A stretch of 64,000 nt of DNA, from contig NZ_BOQL01000005.1 in the NCBI RefSeq assembly GCF_018332655.1, positions 1 through 64,000 on the forward strand, written 5' to 3'. Each line of letters opens with the position of its first letter. Within the stretch, counting starts at the first letter, position 1. Made by a program: the position numbers and the translations under genes. The stretch comes from Actinoplanes auranticolor. GTDB lineage: Bacteria > Actinomycetota > Actinomycetes > Mycobacteriales > Micromonosporaceae. Shown here piece by piece: positions 46,395 to 55,231 of this stretch. Below the pieces are notes generated by a model. That model did not search any database, was not told the DNA's origin, and worked only from the letters and a program-made list of their open reading frames with translations.

Positions 46395-46422
46395 GCCCGC
46401 CCGGCAGAACGCCGGGACGGGC
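46395..46422 (-). terminator. Hairpin terminator after ndh
   Basis: GCCCGCCCGGC pairs with GCCGGGACGGGC with one bulged A around a 5-base loop. It lies 12 bases after the ndh stop on the minus strand and before the tRNA gene, which must therefore have its own promoter. Confidence 0.65.
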
Positions 46423-46433
46423 ACAAACCACGC

Positions 46434-47789
46434 TCAGCGGGACCCGGCGCCCACCGGCTCGGGGCTGCGGTCGTCGCCCAGCGGCGGCGTCACGTGCGTG
46501 AACTCCTCGCGCGGGGCGTGCAGCTGGCCCAGCGAGACGACCTCGCGCTTGAGCACGAACGCCAGCGTCCAGTCCGCCAGCACGCGGACCTTGCGGTTGA
46601 ACGACGGGATGCGGCTCATGTGGTACGTGCGGTGCATCATCCAGGCGGGGAAGCCCTTCAGCTTGACGCCGTAGATCTTGGCCACACCCTTGTACAGGCC
46701 GAGGCTGGCGACGCTGCCCGCGTACTTGTGCTGGTAGTCCTTGGGCTGGGCGCCGATGATCACCGCGCGGATGTTGTCGGCCAGCCGGGAGGCCTGCCGG
46801 ACCGCGTGCTGGGCGCTCGGCGAGCACCAGGCGCCCGGGTTGGTCAGGTCGGGCACCTGGGCGCAGTCGCCGGCCGACCAGGCGCCGTCGAGCACCTTGT
46901 CGCCGTCGACCACCTGCAGCATCGTGTTGCAGGTGAGGTGACCGCGCGGGCCGCGGGGCAGGTCGGTGTGGTCGAGCATGGGCGACGGCTTGACGCCCGC
47001 CGTCCAGACGATGGTCTCGGCCCGGAAGGTCTCACCGTCGGAGAGCCGCACCGCGCCGTCGACGCACGACTCCATCCGGGTCTCGAGCCGGATGTCGATG
47101 CCGCGCTTCTGCAGCTGGCGGGCCGCGTAGGCGCCCATCTCCGGGCCGACCTCGGGCAGGATCCGGTTCGACGCCTCGACCAGGACGAAGCGGACCTCGT
47201 CCTGCTGGAGCTCGGGGTAGTACTTGAGGCCGTCGCGGACGACGTCCTCCATCTCGGCCAGCGCCTCGACGCCGGCGTAGCCGCCGCCGACGAAGACGAA
47301 GGTGAGCGACGCCTTGCGCATTTCCGGGTCCGGGGTGGTAGCCGCGATGTCCAGCCGGTCCAGGATGTGGTTGCGCAGGTAGATGGCCTCGCCGATGGTC
47401 TTGAAGCCGATGCCGCGCTCACGCAGGCCGGGGATCGGCAGGGTGCGCGAGACGGAGCCGGGAGCCACGATGATGTGGTCGTAGCCGATCTCCTTGGCCG
47501 GGCCGTCGATGGGCCGCACGGTGACCGTCTTGCGGGCGTGCTCGACCTTGGTGACCTCACCCGAGACGATGTGGCACCGCTTGAGCTCGCGGCGCAGCGG
47601 CACGACCGAGTGGCGCGGCGAGATGTTCCCGGCCGCGGCCTCCGGCAGGAACGGCTGGTACGTCATGTGCGGCTGCGGATCGATGACGATCACCTCAGCC
47701 TGCACCGAGTTGAGCTTCCTGGACAGGCGCAGAGCGGCGTACAGCCCGACGTGACCTGCCCCTACGACAACGATCCGCTGCGGTTTCAC
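46434..47789 (-). CDS. ndh: Type II NADH dehydrogenase (NAD(P)/FAD-dependent oxidoreductase)
   Basis: Passes electrons from NADH to quinone at the membrane without pumping protons. The 451-residue flavoprotein has an N-terminal FAD Rossmann motif (VVVGAGHVGLYAALRL), the segment MTYQPFLPE, an NADH-binding Rossmann motif (FVFVGGGYAGVEALAE) and the FAD aspartate in WSAGDCAQVPD. A C-terminal amphipathic region (RVLADWTLAFVLKREV) may attach it to the membrane. GTG 47789 starts the homology. Confidence 0.92.
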   Translation of the reverse strand: MKPQRIVVVGAGHVGLYAALRLSRKLNSVQAEVIVIDPQPHMTYQPFLPEAAAGNISPRHSVVPLRRELKRCHIVSGEVTKVEHARKTVTVRPIDGPAKEIGYDHIIVAPGSVSRTLPIPGLRERGIGFKTIGEAIYLRNHILDRLDIAATTPDPEMRKASLTFVFVGGGYAGVEALAEMEDVVRDGLKYYPELQQDEVRFVLVEASNRILPEVGPEMGAYAARQLQKRGIDIRLETRMESCVDGAVRLSDGETFRAETIVWTAGVKPSPMLDHTDLPRGPRGHLTCNTMLQVVDGDKVLDGAWSAGDCAQVPDLTNPGAWCSPSAQHAVRQASRLADNIRAVIIGAQPKDYQHKYAGSVASLGLYKGVAKIYGVKLKGFPAWMMHRTYHMSRIPSFNRKVRVLADWTLAFVLKREVVSLGQLHAPREEFTHVTPPLGDDRSPEPVGAGSR

Positions 47790-47915
47790 CCTTCCATCAT
47801 CCGGATCCGGGGGCCGCCGTGCGCGCTTCTGTGACCAAGCACAACCCCGTAAGTCAAGTGCCGTAACGCACACGTTTCGGTTCCATTTCGCTGGAAACTC
47901 AGTGTGTGCTCACCG

Positions 47916-48479
47916 CTACGGGCGGCGTAGCAGCCGGCCCAGCAGCATGGTGATGCCGACCGCCGCAGCCAGTCCGACCAGCGTCGCGATCACGAACGCG
48001 CCCCCGGCCAGCTCGGCGGTCAGGCCCAGGGTGATCACGGTGAGCACGGCCGAGATCAGCACGACCAGCAGAGCCCGGGCCAGCCAGCCGCCGACCACGT
48101 CCACGTTGACGATCGCGTCGTACGGCAGCATAGCCGCCAGCGCGGCCAGCGTGTGCCCGAGATACAACAGCGCCGCGATGCTCAGCACCCGCCACAGCGC
48201 GACCCGGGCGTCGAACCAGGTGGTGTCGAGGATCCAGCCGCCCACCACCACCAGCACGGCCGCGGTGACGCCACGTCCGCGCGGGGCGATCGCCGGATAC
48301 ACGCCGGCCAGGCCGAGCAGGACGACGTAGCGGCTCGCGGTCAGCGCCGTGGGCCAGGCCACCATCAGCGCGAGCACGAAGGCCAGCGCGATGCCGCCGC
48401 GGACCAGCAGCGGCAGCACCGTCGCCCGGGCCACCGTCGTCCGGGTGCGTTCGATCCGCCGGGTGATGCCGTCGAGCAT
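47916..48479 (-). CDS. Hypothetical polytopic membrane protein
   Basis: A 187-residue protein with about five or six membrane helices, first at residues 26-45 and last at 160-183 (VIATLVGLAAAVGITMLL). No catalytic motif was found. It starts one base after the stop of the DUF58 gene and is the last gene of the MoxR/DUF58/DUF4129 operon. The function is unknown. Confidence 0.75.
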   Translation of the reverse strand: MLDGITRRIERTRTTVARATVLPLLVRGGIALAFVLALMVAWPTALTASRYVVLLGLAGVYPAIAPRGRGVTAAVLVVVGGWILDTTWFDARVALWRVLSIAALLYLGHTLAALAAMLPYDAIVNVDVVGGWLARALLVVLISAVLTVITLGLTAELAGGAFVIATLVGLAAAVGITMLLGRLLRRP

Positions 48480-48480
48480 G

Positions 48481-49848
48481 TCAGCGCCCCCGCGGTGCGG
48501 ACGCGAGCCGGGACACGTCGCGCAGCACCAGGTCCAGGCTGCCGGCCCCGGCCCAGGTCACCACCGGCACGCCGTGCTCACGCAGCCGGCCGAGGACGTT
48601 CTCGCGCTCCATCCGCCACAGCTTGGTGGCGATCGGTGTCCACGGACTGCGGTTGGGCGGCGTGACCCCGGCGGGCAACGTGTCGACCGCGACGGTGAAG
48701 CGGCCGGACTGGCTGAGGCCGGCCAGCATGTCGGCCGAGCGGGGGTCGACCAGCGGGGTCAGCACCATGACCAGCGCGTCCGACGAGACGTGGTGGGCGC
48801 CGAACACGTGCTCGTGCGGGCCCTGGTCACCGGTGTCGGCCCGGACGTCCAGCAGCCACTCGAGAACGGTCAGGTACTGCCGGCGTCCGGTGGCCGCGCG
48901 CAGCCGGCGGGCCGAGGAGCCGTACTCCATGAGCGAGACCCGGTCGCCGCGCTGCAGGTAGTGCTCGGCGATGGCGGCGGCCGCGCGGACCGTCGTGTCG
49001 AGCACCGACGCCCGGCCCTTGACGCCGCCGGACGCGCCGGCCTCGCCGAGGACGTCGAGCAGCAGCAGCACCTCGGCGTCCCGGTCGGACAGGGTGGAGG
49101 CCACGTGCAGGTCGCGGGTGCGCAGGGAGACGCGCCAGTCGATGCGGCGCAACCGGTCACCGGGGGCGAACGGCCGTACCCCGGCCAGCTCGCCGCCCTC
49201 GCCCGGGCGCCGCGACCGGTGGTTGCCGACCAGGCCGGCCGCCGCGGGCATCGCCTCGGTGGCCGCGAACGGCTCGGTCTCCGGGTAGACCCGCACCTGC
49301 CGGGCCGGCGTGACGACCGGGCGGCAGGCCAGCAGCCCACCGCAGGCGGCGACGCGGGCCGCGGCCGGGCCGACGTCGTGCCGGCCCCAGCGGGTGGCCT
49401 GGCCGGGCAGCTCGACAGCGGTCCAGCCGTCGGTCGCGACGGTGATCGCGAACGGCCGGTCGGCGTCGCGCAGCTCCAGCCACGGCGAGGTCCGGGTCCG
49501 CACGACCACCAGGTCGTAGGAGATGACGTCGGGGTTGGCCACGGTGAGCCCGGCGCCGACGCTGCCGCCCTCGACGATGTGCTCCTCCGCCGCGTCCACG
49601 GTCAGCTCGGGCGCGGAACGCGGCATCCGGCGCAGCCCGATCGCCGCGCCGATGGCGAACGGCGCCGCCAGCAGGACCAGGTCGACGCGGCCCAGTGCCA
49701 CGCCGAGGACCAGCAGCAGACCGGTGAGCAGGACCGTGCGGCCCAGTGCCCGGGTGGGCACCCAGGCGGGCGCCGCCCACCCCTCGTCGGCCGCCGGCGC
49801 CTGAAGCGGTACGGCGGTCCGCAACGACGGCGGCTCCAAGGCTGTCAC
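48481..49848 (-). CDS. DUF58 domain-containing protein
   Basis: A 455-residue protein. Two membrane helices near residues 30-65 are followed by a beta-rich segment and the DUF58 core (RPFAPGDRLRRIDWRVSLR) within a von Willebrand A-like fold (EVLLLLDVLGEAG). DUF58 proteins work with MoxR ATPases, possibly in protein assembly at the membrane. The GTG start overlaps the moxR stop by 4 bases. The operon context supports the assignment. Confidence 0.9.
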   Translation of the reverse strand: MTALEPPSLRTAVPLQAPAADEGWAAPAWVPTRALGRTVLLTGLLLVLGVALGRVDLVLLAAPFAIGAAIGLRRMPRSAPELTVDAAEEHIVEGGSVGAGLTVANPDVISYDLVVVRTRTSPWLELRDADRPFAITVATDGWTAVELPGQATRWGRHDVGPAAARVAACGGLLACRPVVTPARQVRVYPETEPFAATEAMPAAAGLVGNHRSRRPGEGGELAGVRPFAPGDRLRRIDWRVSLRTRDLHVASTLSDRDAEVLLLLDVLGEAGASGGVKGRASVLDTTVRAAAAIAEHYLQRGDRVSLMEYGSSARRLRAATGRRQYLTVLEWLLDVRADTGDQGPHEHVFGAHHVSSDALVMVLTPLVDPRSADMLAGLSQSGRFTVAVDTLPAGVTPPNRSPWTPIATKLWRMERENVLGRLREHGVPVVTWAGAGSLDLVLRDVSRLASAPRGR

Positions 49849-50855
49849 TGGCCGGTGTACCCGCCCGCGTACGTCGGCAGGGCACCGCTGGCCGGCGCCG
49901 GCACCGCCTGCAGCACCTCCTGGACCACGAACGCCGGGTCGACCCGGCGCAGCCACATCTCCGGCCGCAGGGTGATCCGGTGGGCCAGGGCGGGCACCGC
50001 CACGTCCTTGACGTCCTCCGGCACCACGAAGTCGCGGCCGGCCATGACCGCCCGCGCCCGGGCCAGCAGCAGCAGCGCCAGCGACCCGCGCGGCGACGAG
50101 CCGACCAGCACGGAGGCGTGCTCGCGGGTGGCCGAGGTGAGCGCGACGATGTAACGGCCGATCGAGTCCTCGACCACGACCTGCTCCAGCGCGGCCTGCA
50201 TGGCCATCAGCCGGCGCGCGTCGACCACCGGCGTCAGCTGCGACTCCTCCTGGCGGCGGGACATGCGGCGGCGCAGCACCTCCCACTCCTCGTCCTCGGT
50301 GGGGTAGCCGAACGAGACGCGCAGCATGAACCGGTCGAGCTGGGCCTCGGGCAGCGGGTACGTGCCCTCGTACTCGATCGGGTTGGCCGTGGCCAGCACG
50401 TGGAACGGCGGGTCCAGCCGGTAGGTGACGCCCTCGACCGAGACCTGCTTCTCCTGCATGGCCTCCAGCAGGGCGGCCTGGGTCTTCGGCGGCGTCCGGT
50501 TGATCTCGTCGGCCAGCAGCATGTTGGTGAAGACCGGCCCGGCCCGGAACGCGAAGTCGCCCTTGCGCTGGTCGTAGAGGAAAGAGCCGGTGACGTCCGC
50601 GGGCAGTAGGTCGGGGGTGAACTGCAGGCGGCGGAAGTCCAGCCCGAGCGACTGGGCGAAGCAGCGGGCGGTCAGCGTCTTGCCCAGCCCGGGCAGGTCC
50701 TCCAGCAGCACGTGACCGCCGGCCAGAATGCCGGCCAGCACCAGCTCGAGGGACTCGCGCTTGCCGACCACCACGCTGCCGACCGAGTCCAGGACAGCGC
50801 CGGCCAGCCTGCCGACCTCGTACGGCGGCAGGGCCTCCACGCTCGCGTCCGTCAC
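49845..50855 (-). CDS. MoxR-family AAA+ ATPase
   Basis: A 336-residue AAA+ chaperone-like ATPase. Walker A is EDLPGLGKTLTARCFA at about residues 52-67, Walker B is MLLADEINRTPPKTQ, and sensor/arginine motifs follow in ATANPIEYEGTYPLPEAQLDRF. It probably remodels a partner containing a VWA domain, here the DUF58 protein encoded next and overlapping by 4 bases. It is cytoplasmic. Confidence 0.95.
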   Translation of the reverse strand: MTDASVEALPPYEVGRLAGAVLDSVGSVVVGKRESLELVLAGILAGGHVLLEDLPGLGKTLTARCFAQSLGLDFRRLQFTPDLLPADVTGSFLYDQRKGDFAFRAGPVFTNMLLADEINRTPPKTQAALLEAMQEKQVSVEGVTYRLDPPFHVLATANPIEYEGTYPLPEAQLDRFMLRVSFGYPTEDEEWEVLRRRMSRRQEESQLTPVVDARRLMAMQAALEQVVVEDSIGRYIVALTSATREHASVLVGSSPRGSLALLLLARARAVMAGRDFVVPEDVKDVAVPALAHRITLRPEMWLRRVDPAFVVQEVLQAVPAPASGALPTYAGGYTGQ

Positions 50856-50868
50856 CGAACCACCCTTC

Positions 50869-51474
50869 TCAGATCTTCTCTAGTGCCTCGACGTACGTGG
50901 ACAGGTCGCGGGGCTTCGGCGAGCGCCGGCCCGGCTCGTCCAGGAACTCCCACAACGGCTCGCCGAGCAGCTCCCGGGCCCGCCGCGGGTCCGATGCGCG
51001 GGTGAACCCGTGCTTGAGCCGCAGGCGTTCGTCGGCGAGCTCGGCGAACACGGGCAGGACGTTACGCGAGAACCTCTCGAAGTCCTGCTGCGACCACTCC
51101 AGCCGTTGCTCCCAGCGCCGTACCGCCGCCCGCAGGGTATCGGTGCCGGCCCATCGGTAGTCACCCTCGTCCTCGCCGCGCCGGGCCGCCGGCCGGGGCA
51201 ACGGTGGCGGCGCCACTTCGGACACGGCCAGCATCAGCAGCCGCAGCGCGACGAACGCGGCCACGATCAGCAGGACGGAGACGTTGATGCCGCGGGACCG
51301 CAGCGCCGCGACCGTGACGACGGTGGCCACCGCGACGAGCAGCACGTTGCGCACCGCCCAGCCGATCCGGGACCGTGGTTTCTCGGCGTCGTCCTCCGGC
51401 GCGTCCGGGAGCATGACCTCGGCCGGCCGGCTGCCGAAGAGGTCCTCGAGCCCGCCGTCCTGCTCGCGGCTCAT
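50869..51474 (-). CDS. Hypothetical membrane protein of the moxR operon
   Basis: A 201-residue protein with two membrane helices (about residues 38-58 and 66-85) and a soluble C-terminal part (RRWEQRLEWSQQDFERFSRNV). It overlaps the upstream DUF4129 gene by 4 bases and precedes moxR by 13, so it is in the same operon. Its family is common in such operons but uncharacterised. Confidence 0.8.
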   Translation of the reverse strand: MSREQDGGLEDLFGSRPAEVMLPDAPEDDAEKPRSRIGWAVRNVLLVAVATVVTVAALRSRGINVSVLLIVAAFVALRLLMLAVSEVAPPPLPRPAARRGEDEGDYRWAGTDTLRAAVRRWEQRLEWSQQDFERFSRNVLPVFAELADERLRLKHGFTRASDPRRARELLGEPLWEFLDEPGRRSPKPRDLSTYVEALEKI

Positions 51475-52172
51475 GAGCCGACCCCGGCGCCGAGGTCGAC
51501 CCGCAGCCGCTCGAGGGCGGTGCGGGCCTGCTGGCGCATCTGGTCGTCGACGGTGTGGGTCGCGTACCGGGCCTGGCGGTAGACCGCGGCGAACGGGGTC
51601 AGCACGCCGGCGTCGAGGCGCTGCTCGGCGAGCAGGCGGGCGACCAGGTCGGTCGGGCTGTCACCGGCGTGCCGGGGGGTGCCGGCCGCGGCGGCGGCCT
51701 GCTCCAGGCGGACCCAGCAGGCGATCACCGCCCGGCGCGGGTCCCGGTCGGTGTCGGAGAGCTCCTGCAGACCGGCGTCCAGGGCGGCGACCAGGTCCTC
51801 GGCCGTGCGCACCTCCGGCCGGCGCGGGTCCCGCCGGCCCTTGCGGCTGCCGCGGCGGCTCAGCGTCTGGCGCAGCAACGCCCAGACGACCAGGCCGATC
51901 ACGACGGCGCTGACGACGCCGAGGACCACCAGGGCCACGGTGCCGGTCCAGTCGGGCAGGTCACCGCCGGCCTTCGACGGCTCCTGCGACGGCTCGACGC
52001 GTGCTTCGAGCGAGGGCGGGAGCAGCGGCGCGGCCTCGATGCTGGGCTCGGCGTCGGGCTCGAACCGGTCCAGCTGCGGGGCCGAACGGGTGGCCGCCAG
52101 CGAGGCGAGAAAGAGCAGCGCGACGACGGCGGCCAGCGGCCACCAGCGACGCAGTGCGGCGAGATCCAACAC
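51471..52172 (-). CDS. DUF4129 domain-containing membrane protein
   Basis: A 233-residue protein. A first helix lies at about residues 8-25 and a second at about 90-112, followed by a cytoplasmic DUF4129 domain with the pattern PRRAVIACWVRLEQAAAAAGTPR and SPTDLVARLL. Some DUF4129 proteins accompany transglutaminase-like proteins. Here it is the first gene of the MoxR operon. GTG 52172 follows AAGG. Confidence 0.85.
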   Translation of the reverse strand: MLDLAALRRWWPLAAVVALLFLASLAATRSAPQLDRFEPDAEPSIEAAPLLPPSLEARVEPSQEPSKAGGDLPDWTGTVALVVLGVVSAVVIGLVVWALLRQTLSRRGSRKGRRDPRRPEVRTAEDLVAALDAGLQELSDTDRDPRRAVIACWVRLEQAAAAAGTPRHAGDSPTDLVARLLAEQRLDAGVLTPFAAVYRQARYATHTVDDQMRQQARTALERLRVDLGAGVGS

Positions 52173-52221
52173 TCCCGGCCTTAGGTCGTCCGTGCACGGC
52201 GGAAAATCGGCAGAGCCCGCA

Positions 52222-52959
52222 TCATGCCAGGCCCGCCAGGTCTTTGGCACGGCCGAGGACGTCGTCGAGCATCGCCGGGGTGAGCCGGCCGGTGAACGTG
52301 TTCTGCTGCGAAACGTGGTAACAGCCCAGCAACTCCGGCACGCCGGGCTGGCTGACCTGGGCACCGTGGCCGAAGGCGGGGCGCGGGACGGGCGGCCGGA
52401 CGCCATAGACGGCGGTCATCGCGGGCCACCACGCCGCCCAGGCGAAGGCGCCGAGCGCGATCACGACGCGCAGGGTGGGCCGGATCAGGCTCAGCTCACG
52501 GTGCAGCCAGGGCGCGCAGGTGTCCCGCTCGACCGGCAGCGGCTTGTTGTCCGGCGGGGCGCAGCGGACGGCGGCGAAGATCCGGGTGTGCCGGACCGCC
52601 AGGCCGTCGTCGGCGGCGACGCTGGTCGGCTGATTGGCCAGGCCGGCGCGGTGCAGGGCGGCGAAGAGGACGTCGCCGGAGCGGTCACCGGTGAAGATGC
52701 GGCCGGTGCGGTTGCCACCGTGGGCGGCCGGGGCGAGACCGAGGACGGCGATGCTCGCGTCACCGGGCCCGAAACCCGGGATCGGGCGGGCCCAGTAGGT
52801 CTGGTCGCGGAACGAGGCCCGCTTGACCCGGGCGGCCTCCTCGCGCCAGGCGACCAGGCGGGGGCAGGCGAAACAATCGGCGACGCCGGCGTCGAGGACC
52901 GGCAGGCCGGGCGCGGCGGCCGCGTGCTGGGCGACGTCTTCAGGGGTACGGCTGGGCAC
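52222..52959 (-). CDS. Family 5 uracil-DNA glycosylase
   Basis: A 245-residue DNA repair enzyme that removes uracil and other deaminated bases. The motif VLGLAPAAHGGNRTGRIFTGD at about residues 72-92 matches motif 1 of family 5 (UdgB). Cysteines in FACPRLVAW and CAPPDNKPL suggest the iron-sulfur cluster of families 4 and 5. The C-terminal CYHVSQQNTFTGRLT is the conserved motif 3. The GTG start at 52959 is assumed. Confidence 0.88.
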   Translation of the reverse strand: MPSRTPEDVAQHAAAAPGLPVLDAGVADCFACPRLVAWREEAARVKRASFRDQTYWARPIPGFGPGDASIAVLGLAPAAHGGNRTGRIFTGDRSGDVLFAALHRAGLANQPTSVAADDGLAVRHTRIFAAVRCAPPDNKPLPVERDTCAPWLHRELSLIRPTLRVVIALGAFAWAAWWPAMTAVYGVRPPVPRPAFGHGAQVSQPGVPELLGCYHVSQQNTFTGRLTPAMLDDVLGRAKDLAGLA

Positions 52960-52983
52960 GGCTCCAGCACAGCACTGCGACCG

Positions 52984-53018
52984 ACGGCGGGAGCAGCCGG
53001 GGTGGGTGCTCCCGCCGT
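52984..53018 (-). terminator. 12-bp perfect hairpin terminator
   Basis: ACGGCGGGAGCA and TGCTCCCGCCGT pair perfectly around an 11-base loop, just after the stop of the LppU-like gene on the minus strand. Confidence 0.75.
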
Positions 53019-53028
53019 ACCGGGGTGA

Positions 53029-53646
53029 TCAGGCCTTCGGGCGCAGGCAGAGCAGGTAGCCCTTGCCGGCGGTGCTGCCGTAGACGAAGTACTCCTCGTT
53101 CTCCTTGAAGAACTTCTCGCAGGACTTGCTGCTGGTGTTGCTCTCGCCGTCGACCCGGCCGACCACGGTGAACGCGGCGTCGGCCGCGCCGCAGTCGACG
53201 ACCTTGGCGTCGGCCTCGGTCTCCTCGTCGACCTTCACGTCCTCGGAGCTGGCGACGCAGTCACCGACGGCGGCGTCCTTGGCCTTGTCGCCGAAGAAGG
53301 CGTCGCGGACCACGAAGATGATGACGAAGACGACGACGGCGCCGAGGACCCGCAGCAGGATCCGGCCCGCCGCGCTCTTCTTCTTGGGCTCCGGCGGGAA
53401 GGCCGCCGGGCCGCCGAAGCCCTGCTGCGCGGGGTCACCGTACGGCTGACCGGGCTGGCCCGGCTGGCCCGGCTGGCCGGGGTAGGGCTGGCCGGGCTGA
53501 CCGGCGGGCGGGGCACCGTAGGGCTGACCCTGAGCGGGCGGCGCGCCGTAGGGCTGGCCCGGCGCCGGGGCACTGCCGAAGCCCTGGTTGGCCGGCGGCG
53601 GGAAGCCGTCACCGGCAGAAGGCGGCGGCGTGACCGGGTTGCTCAC
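53029..53646 (-). CDS. LppU/SCO3897-family protein with Pro-Gly-Gln repeat
   Basis: A 205-residue protein. Residues 1-90 are a low-complexity region with repeated GQPY and GQPGQP units. A membrane helix lies at about residues 102-122. The outside domain (DAAVGDCVASSEDVKV and YVVYG-like YFVYGSTAGKGYLLC) has paired cysteines and matches the LppU/SCO3897 family of unknown function. GTG 53646 follows GAGAGGA. Confidence 0.82.
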   Translation of the reverse strand: MSNPVTPPPSAGDGFPPPANQGFGSAPAPGQPYGAPPAQGQPYGAPPAGQPGQPYPGQPGQPGQPGQPYGDPAQQGFGGPAAFPPEPKKKSAAGRILLRVLGAVVVFVIIFVVRDAFFGDKAKDAAVGDCVASSEDVKVDEETEADAKVVDCGAADAAFTVVGRVDGESNTSSKSCEKFFKENEEYFVYGSTAGKGYLLCLRPKA

Positions 53647-53740
53647 GATGATTCCTCTCGGGCTCCAGCCGAGGGGGTCGGCCGGTCGGAGCACAAGGTA
53701 GCGACCCGGGTAGCGCCGCCGCGACCCCGTTACCAGCCCT

Positions 53741-54781
53741 TTACCTCGTCGACGGCGAGACGCTCGGCGAAGTGGCCGAAGGGCTGGGCGAGGCACTGGC
53801 CGAAGGGCTGACCGACGGGCTGACCCCGGACCTGTCGGTCAGCGGCGGCACCGGTCCGGGCCCGTTCGTTCCCGGTGCACCGGACCGCTCCCCCGCCTCG
53901 GTGCCGGCCGAAGCGCCCGGGACCCGGAACGGATCCCGCTCGGCGCAGTACGGATACGTGAGCGTCTCGACCTCGGTGTAGTTGCCCGACTCGTCGTAGC
54001 AGTAGGAGTTGCCCAGCCGCAGCGGCGAGCCGTTCTGGTCGAAGATGCGTGCGTTGTTCACCAGCCGGCCCTGTTCGTCGTACACGAAGAGGTCCTCGAC
54101 GTTGCCGTAGGGGTTGCTGTTGTCGTAGTTGACGTCCGCGTAGGGGGCGCCGCGGCTGCTGCTGTCGGCGCTGAGGAAGCCGCCGAGCGCGACCAGCACC
54201 AGCACCACCGAGCCCGCGTAGAGCGCCATCTGCGGCCAGTGGGCAAGTCGCACCGAGCGGCGGCCGAGCCAGATCGAGCCGAGGACCCCGGCCGCGAGCA
54301 GCAGCAGGGCGACGGCCTCGCTGCCGCCGATGCGGGGCAGCAGACCGATCGGCTGGCCGCTGTCGTCGAGCATCCAGGCGAGCACCATGGCGGCCAGATA
54401 GCCGCGCAGCACCCACCACGCCGGGCGCAGCTGCACCAGGAACTCGCTGGCCCGTTCGGCCCCGAAGAGCGGGCCGAGCCGCACGTCGGCGACGCGCAGC
54501 CGGGCCAGGGCCACGTCGCGCATCTCCTTGAACTGGTCGGTGCGCCCGGGCGGGTCGGGGAAGCCGCCGACGAAGCCGGCGCTCATGCGCAGATCCGCGG
54601 CGTACGCCTCCGGGCTGCCCAGGCGGTCGGTCAGCGAACCCTCACCGTCGGCCGCCACCTCGGCGAGATGCTCGGGCAGGTCCTCGAGCAGCTCGTCGCG
54701 CAGCGACTCGGGCAGGTCACCGAGGGCCGCCCGGACCGCGAACACGTAGAGATTGATCTCGTCCTGAGCTGTGGTGATCAC
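53741..54781 (-). CDS. HAAS-type (DUF1700-like) membrane protein with outer domain
   Basis: A 346-residue protein. The N-terminal 75 residues (DEINLYVFAVRAALGDLPES) form the helical HAAS domain found beside PadR regulators. Membrane helices lie at about residues 122-140, 152-170 and 182-203. An outside tail has short repeats (DEQGRLVN, DESGNY) and ends in a serine/proline-rich stretch. It overlaps padR by 4 bases and is co-regulated. Its role may be stress or envelope signalling. Confidence 0.82.
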   Translation of the reverse strand: MITTAQDEINLYVFAVRAALGDLPESLRDELLEDLPEHLAEVAADGEGSLTDRLGSPEAYAADLRMSAGFVGGFPDPPGRTDQFKEMRDVALARLRVADVRLGPLFGAERASEFLVQLRPAWWVLRGYLAAMVLAWMLDDSGQPIGLLPRIGGSEAVALLLLAAGVLGSIWLGRRSVRLAHWPQMALYAGSVVLVLVALGGFLSADSSSRGAPYADVNYDNSNPYGNVEDLFVYDEQGRLVNNARIFDQNGSPLRLGNSYCYDESGNYTEVETLTYPYCAERDPFRVPGASAGTEAGERSGAPGTNGPGPVPPLTDRSGVSPSVSPSASASPSPSATSPSVSPSTR

Positions 54782-55107
54782 GCCGTCTCCCGCTCGCGAA
54801 GCAGATCGTCCATCGTGGATGCGAAACCGTGCCAGACCTTGCCGGAACGCTGCAACTCGGCCCGGCCGGCGGGGTTGAGCGCGTAGTACTTGCGGTGCGG
54901 ACCTTCGTCGCTGGGCACGACGTAGGTGGTGAGCAGGCCGGCGTTGAAGAGCCGGCGCAGGGTGCCGTAGACGGAGGCGTCGCCGACCTCGGTCAGCCCG
55001 GCCGTCCGCAGACGGCGCAGGATGTCGTAGCCATAGCCGTCCTCGTCGCGCAACGCGGCGAGACAGGCGAGATCCAGCACGCCCTTGAGGAGCTGGGTGG
55101 TATCCAC
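54778..55107 (-). CDS. PadR-family transcriptional regulator
   Basis: A 109-residue repressor consisting of a PadR winged helix (LKGVLDLACLAALRDEDGYG) and a C-terminal helix. GTG 55107 (DTTQLLKG) is preferred. It is in frame with GTG 55116, but the transcription start predicted from the promoter falls at 55107. It overlaps the HAAS gene by 4 bases. Autoregulation is expected through the 12-bp inverted repeat inside its promoter. Confidence 0.92.
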   Translation of the reverse strand: MDTTQLLKGVLDLACLAALRDEDGYGYDILRRLRTAGLTEVGDASVYGTLRRLFNAGLLTTYVVPSDEGPHRKYYALNPAGRAELQRSGKVWHGFASTMDDLLRERETA

Positions 55108-55144
55108 GCGATGCACACTACTTCGCGATGCGAAGTAGTGTCAA
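55107..55144 (-). promoter_or_regulatory. Leaderless padR promoter with overlapping palindromic operator
   Basis: On the minus strand, TTGACA (55144 to 55139) and TAGTGT (55120 to 55115) are 18 bases apart. The GTG at 55107 sits at the expected start point. An inverted repeat of perfect 12-base arms, ACACTACTTCGC and GCGAAGTAGTGT, separated by 3 bases, covers 55115-55141 and so spans both promoter boxes. Confidence 0.8.
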
Positions 55145-55231
55145 AGGCAAGATACCGGCGCTGAAGGATCGACCGTTGTTGCCGCCCTGCCGCACCACGA
55201 TCGCACCGCCGGTCAAGCCCGGCGGGCGGGC

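Noticed and set aside
47840..47880. TTGACT on the minus strand upstream of ndh as a promoter
   Set aside because: No acceptable -10 box stands 16-18 bases further, so the site was not listed as a feature.
53430..53530. Tandem repeats looking like a short repeat array
   Set aside because: They are in-frame codons for GQPGQPY units of a proline-rich protein and have no spacers, so they are not a CRISPR array.
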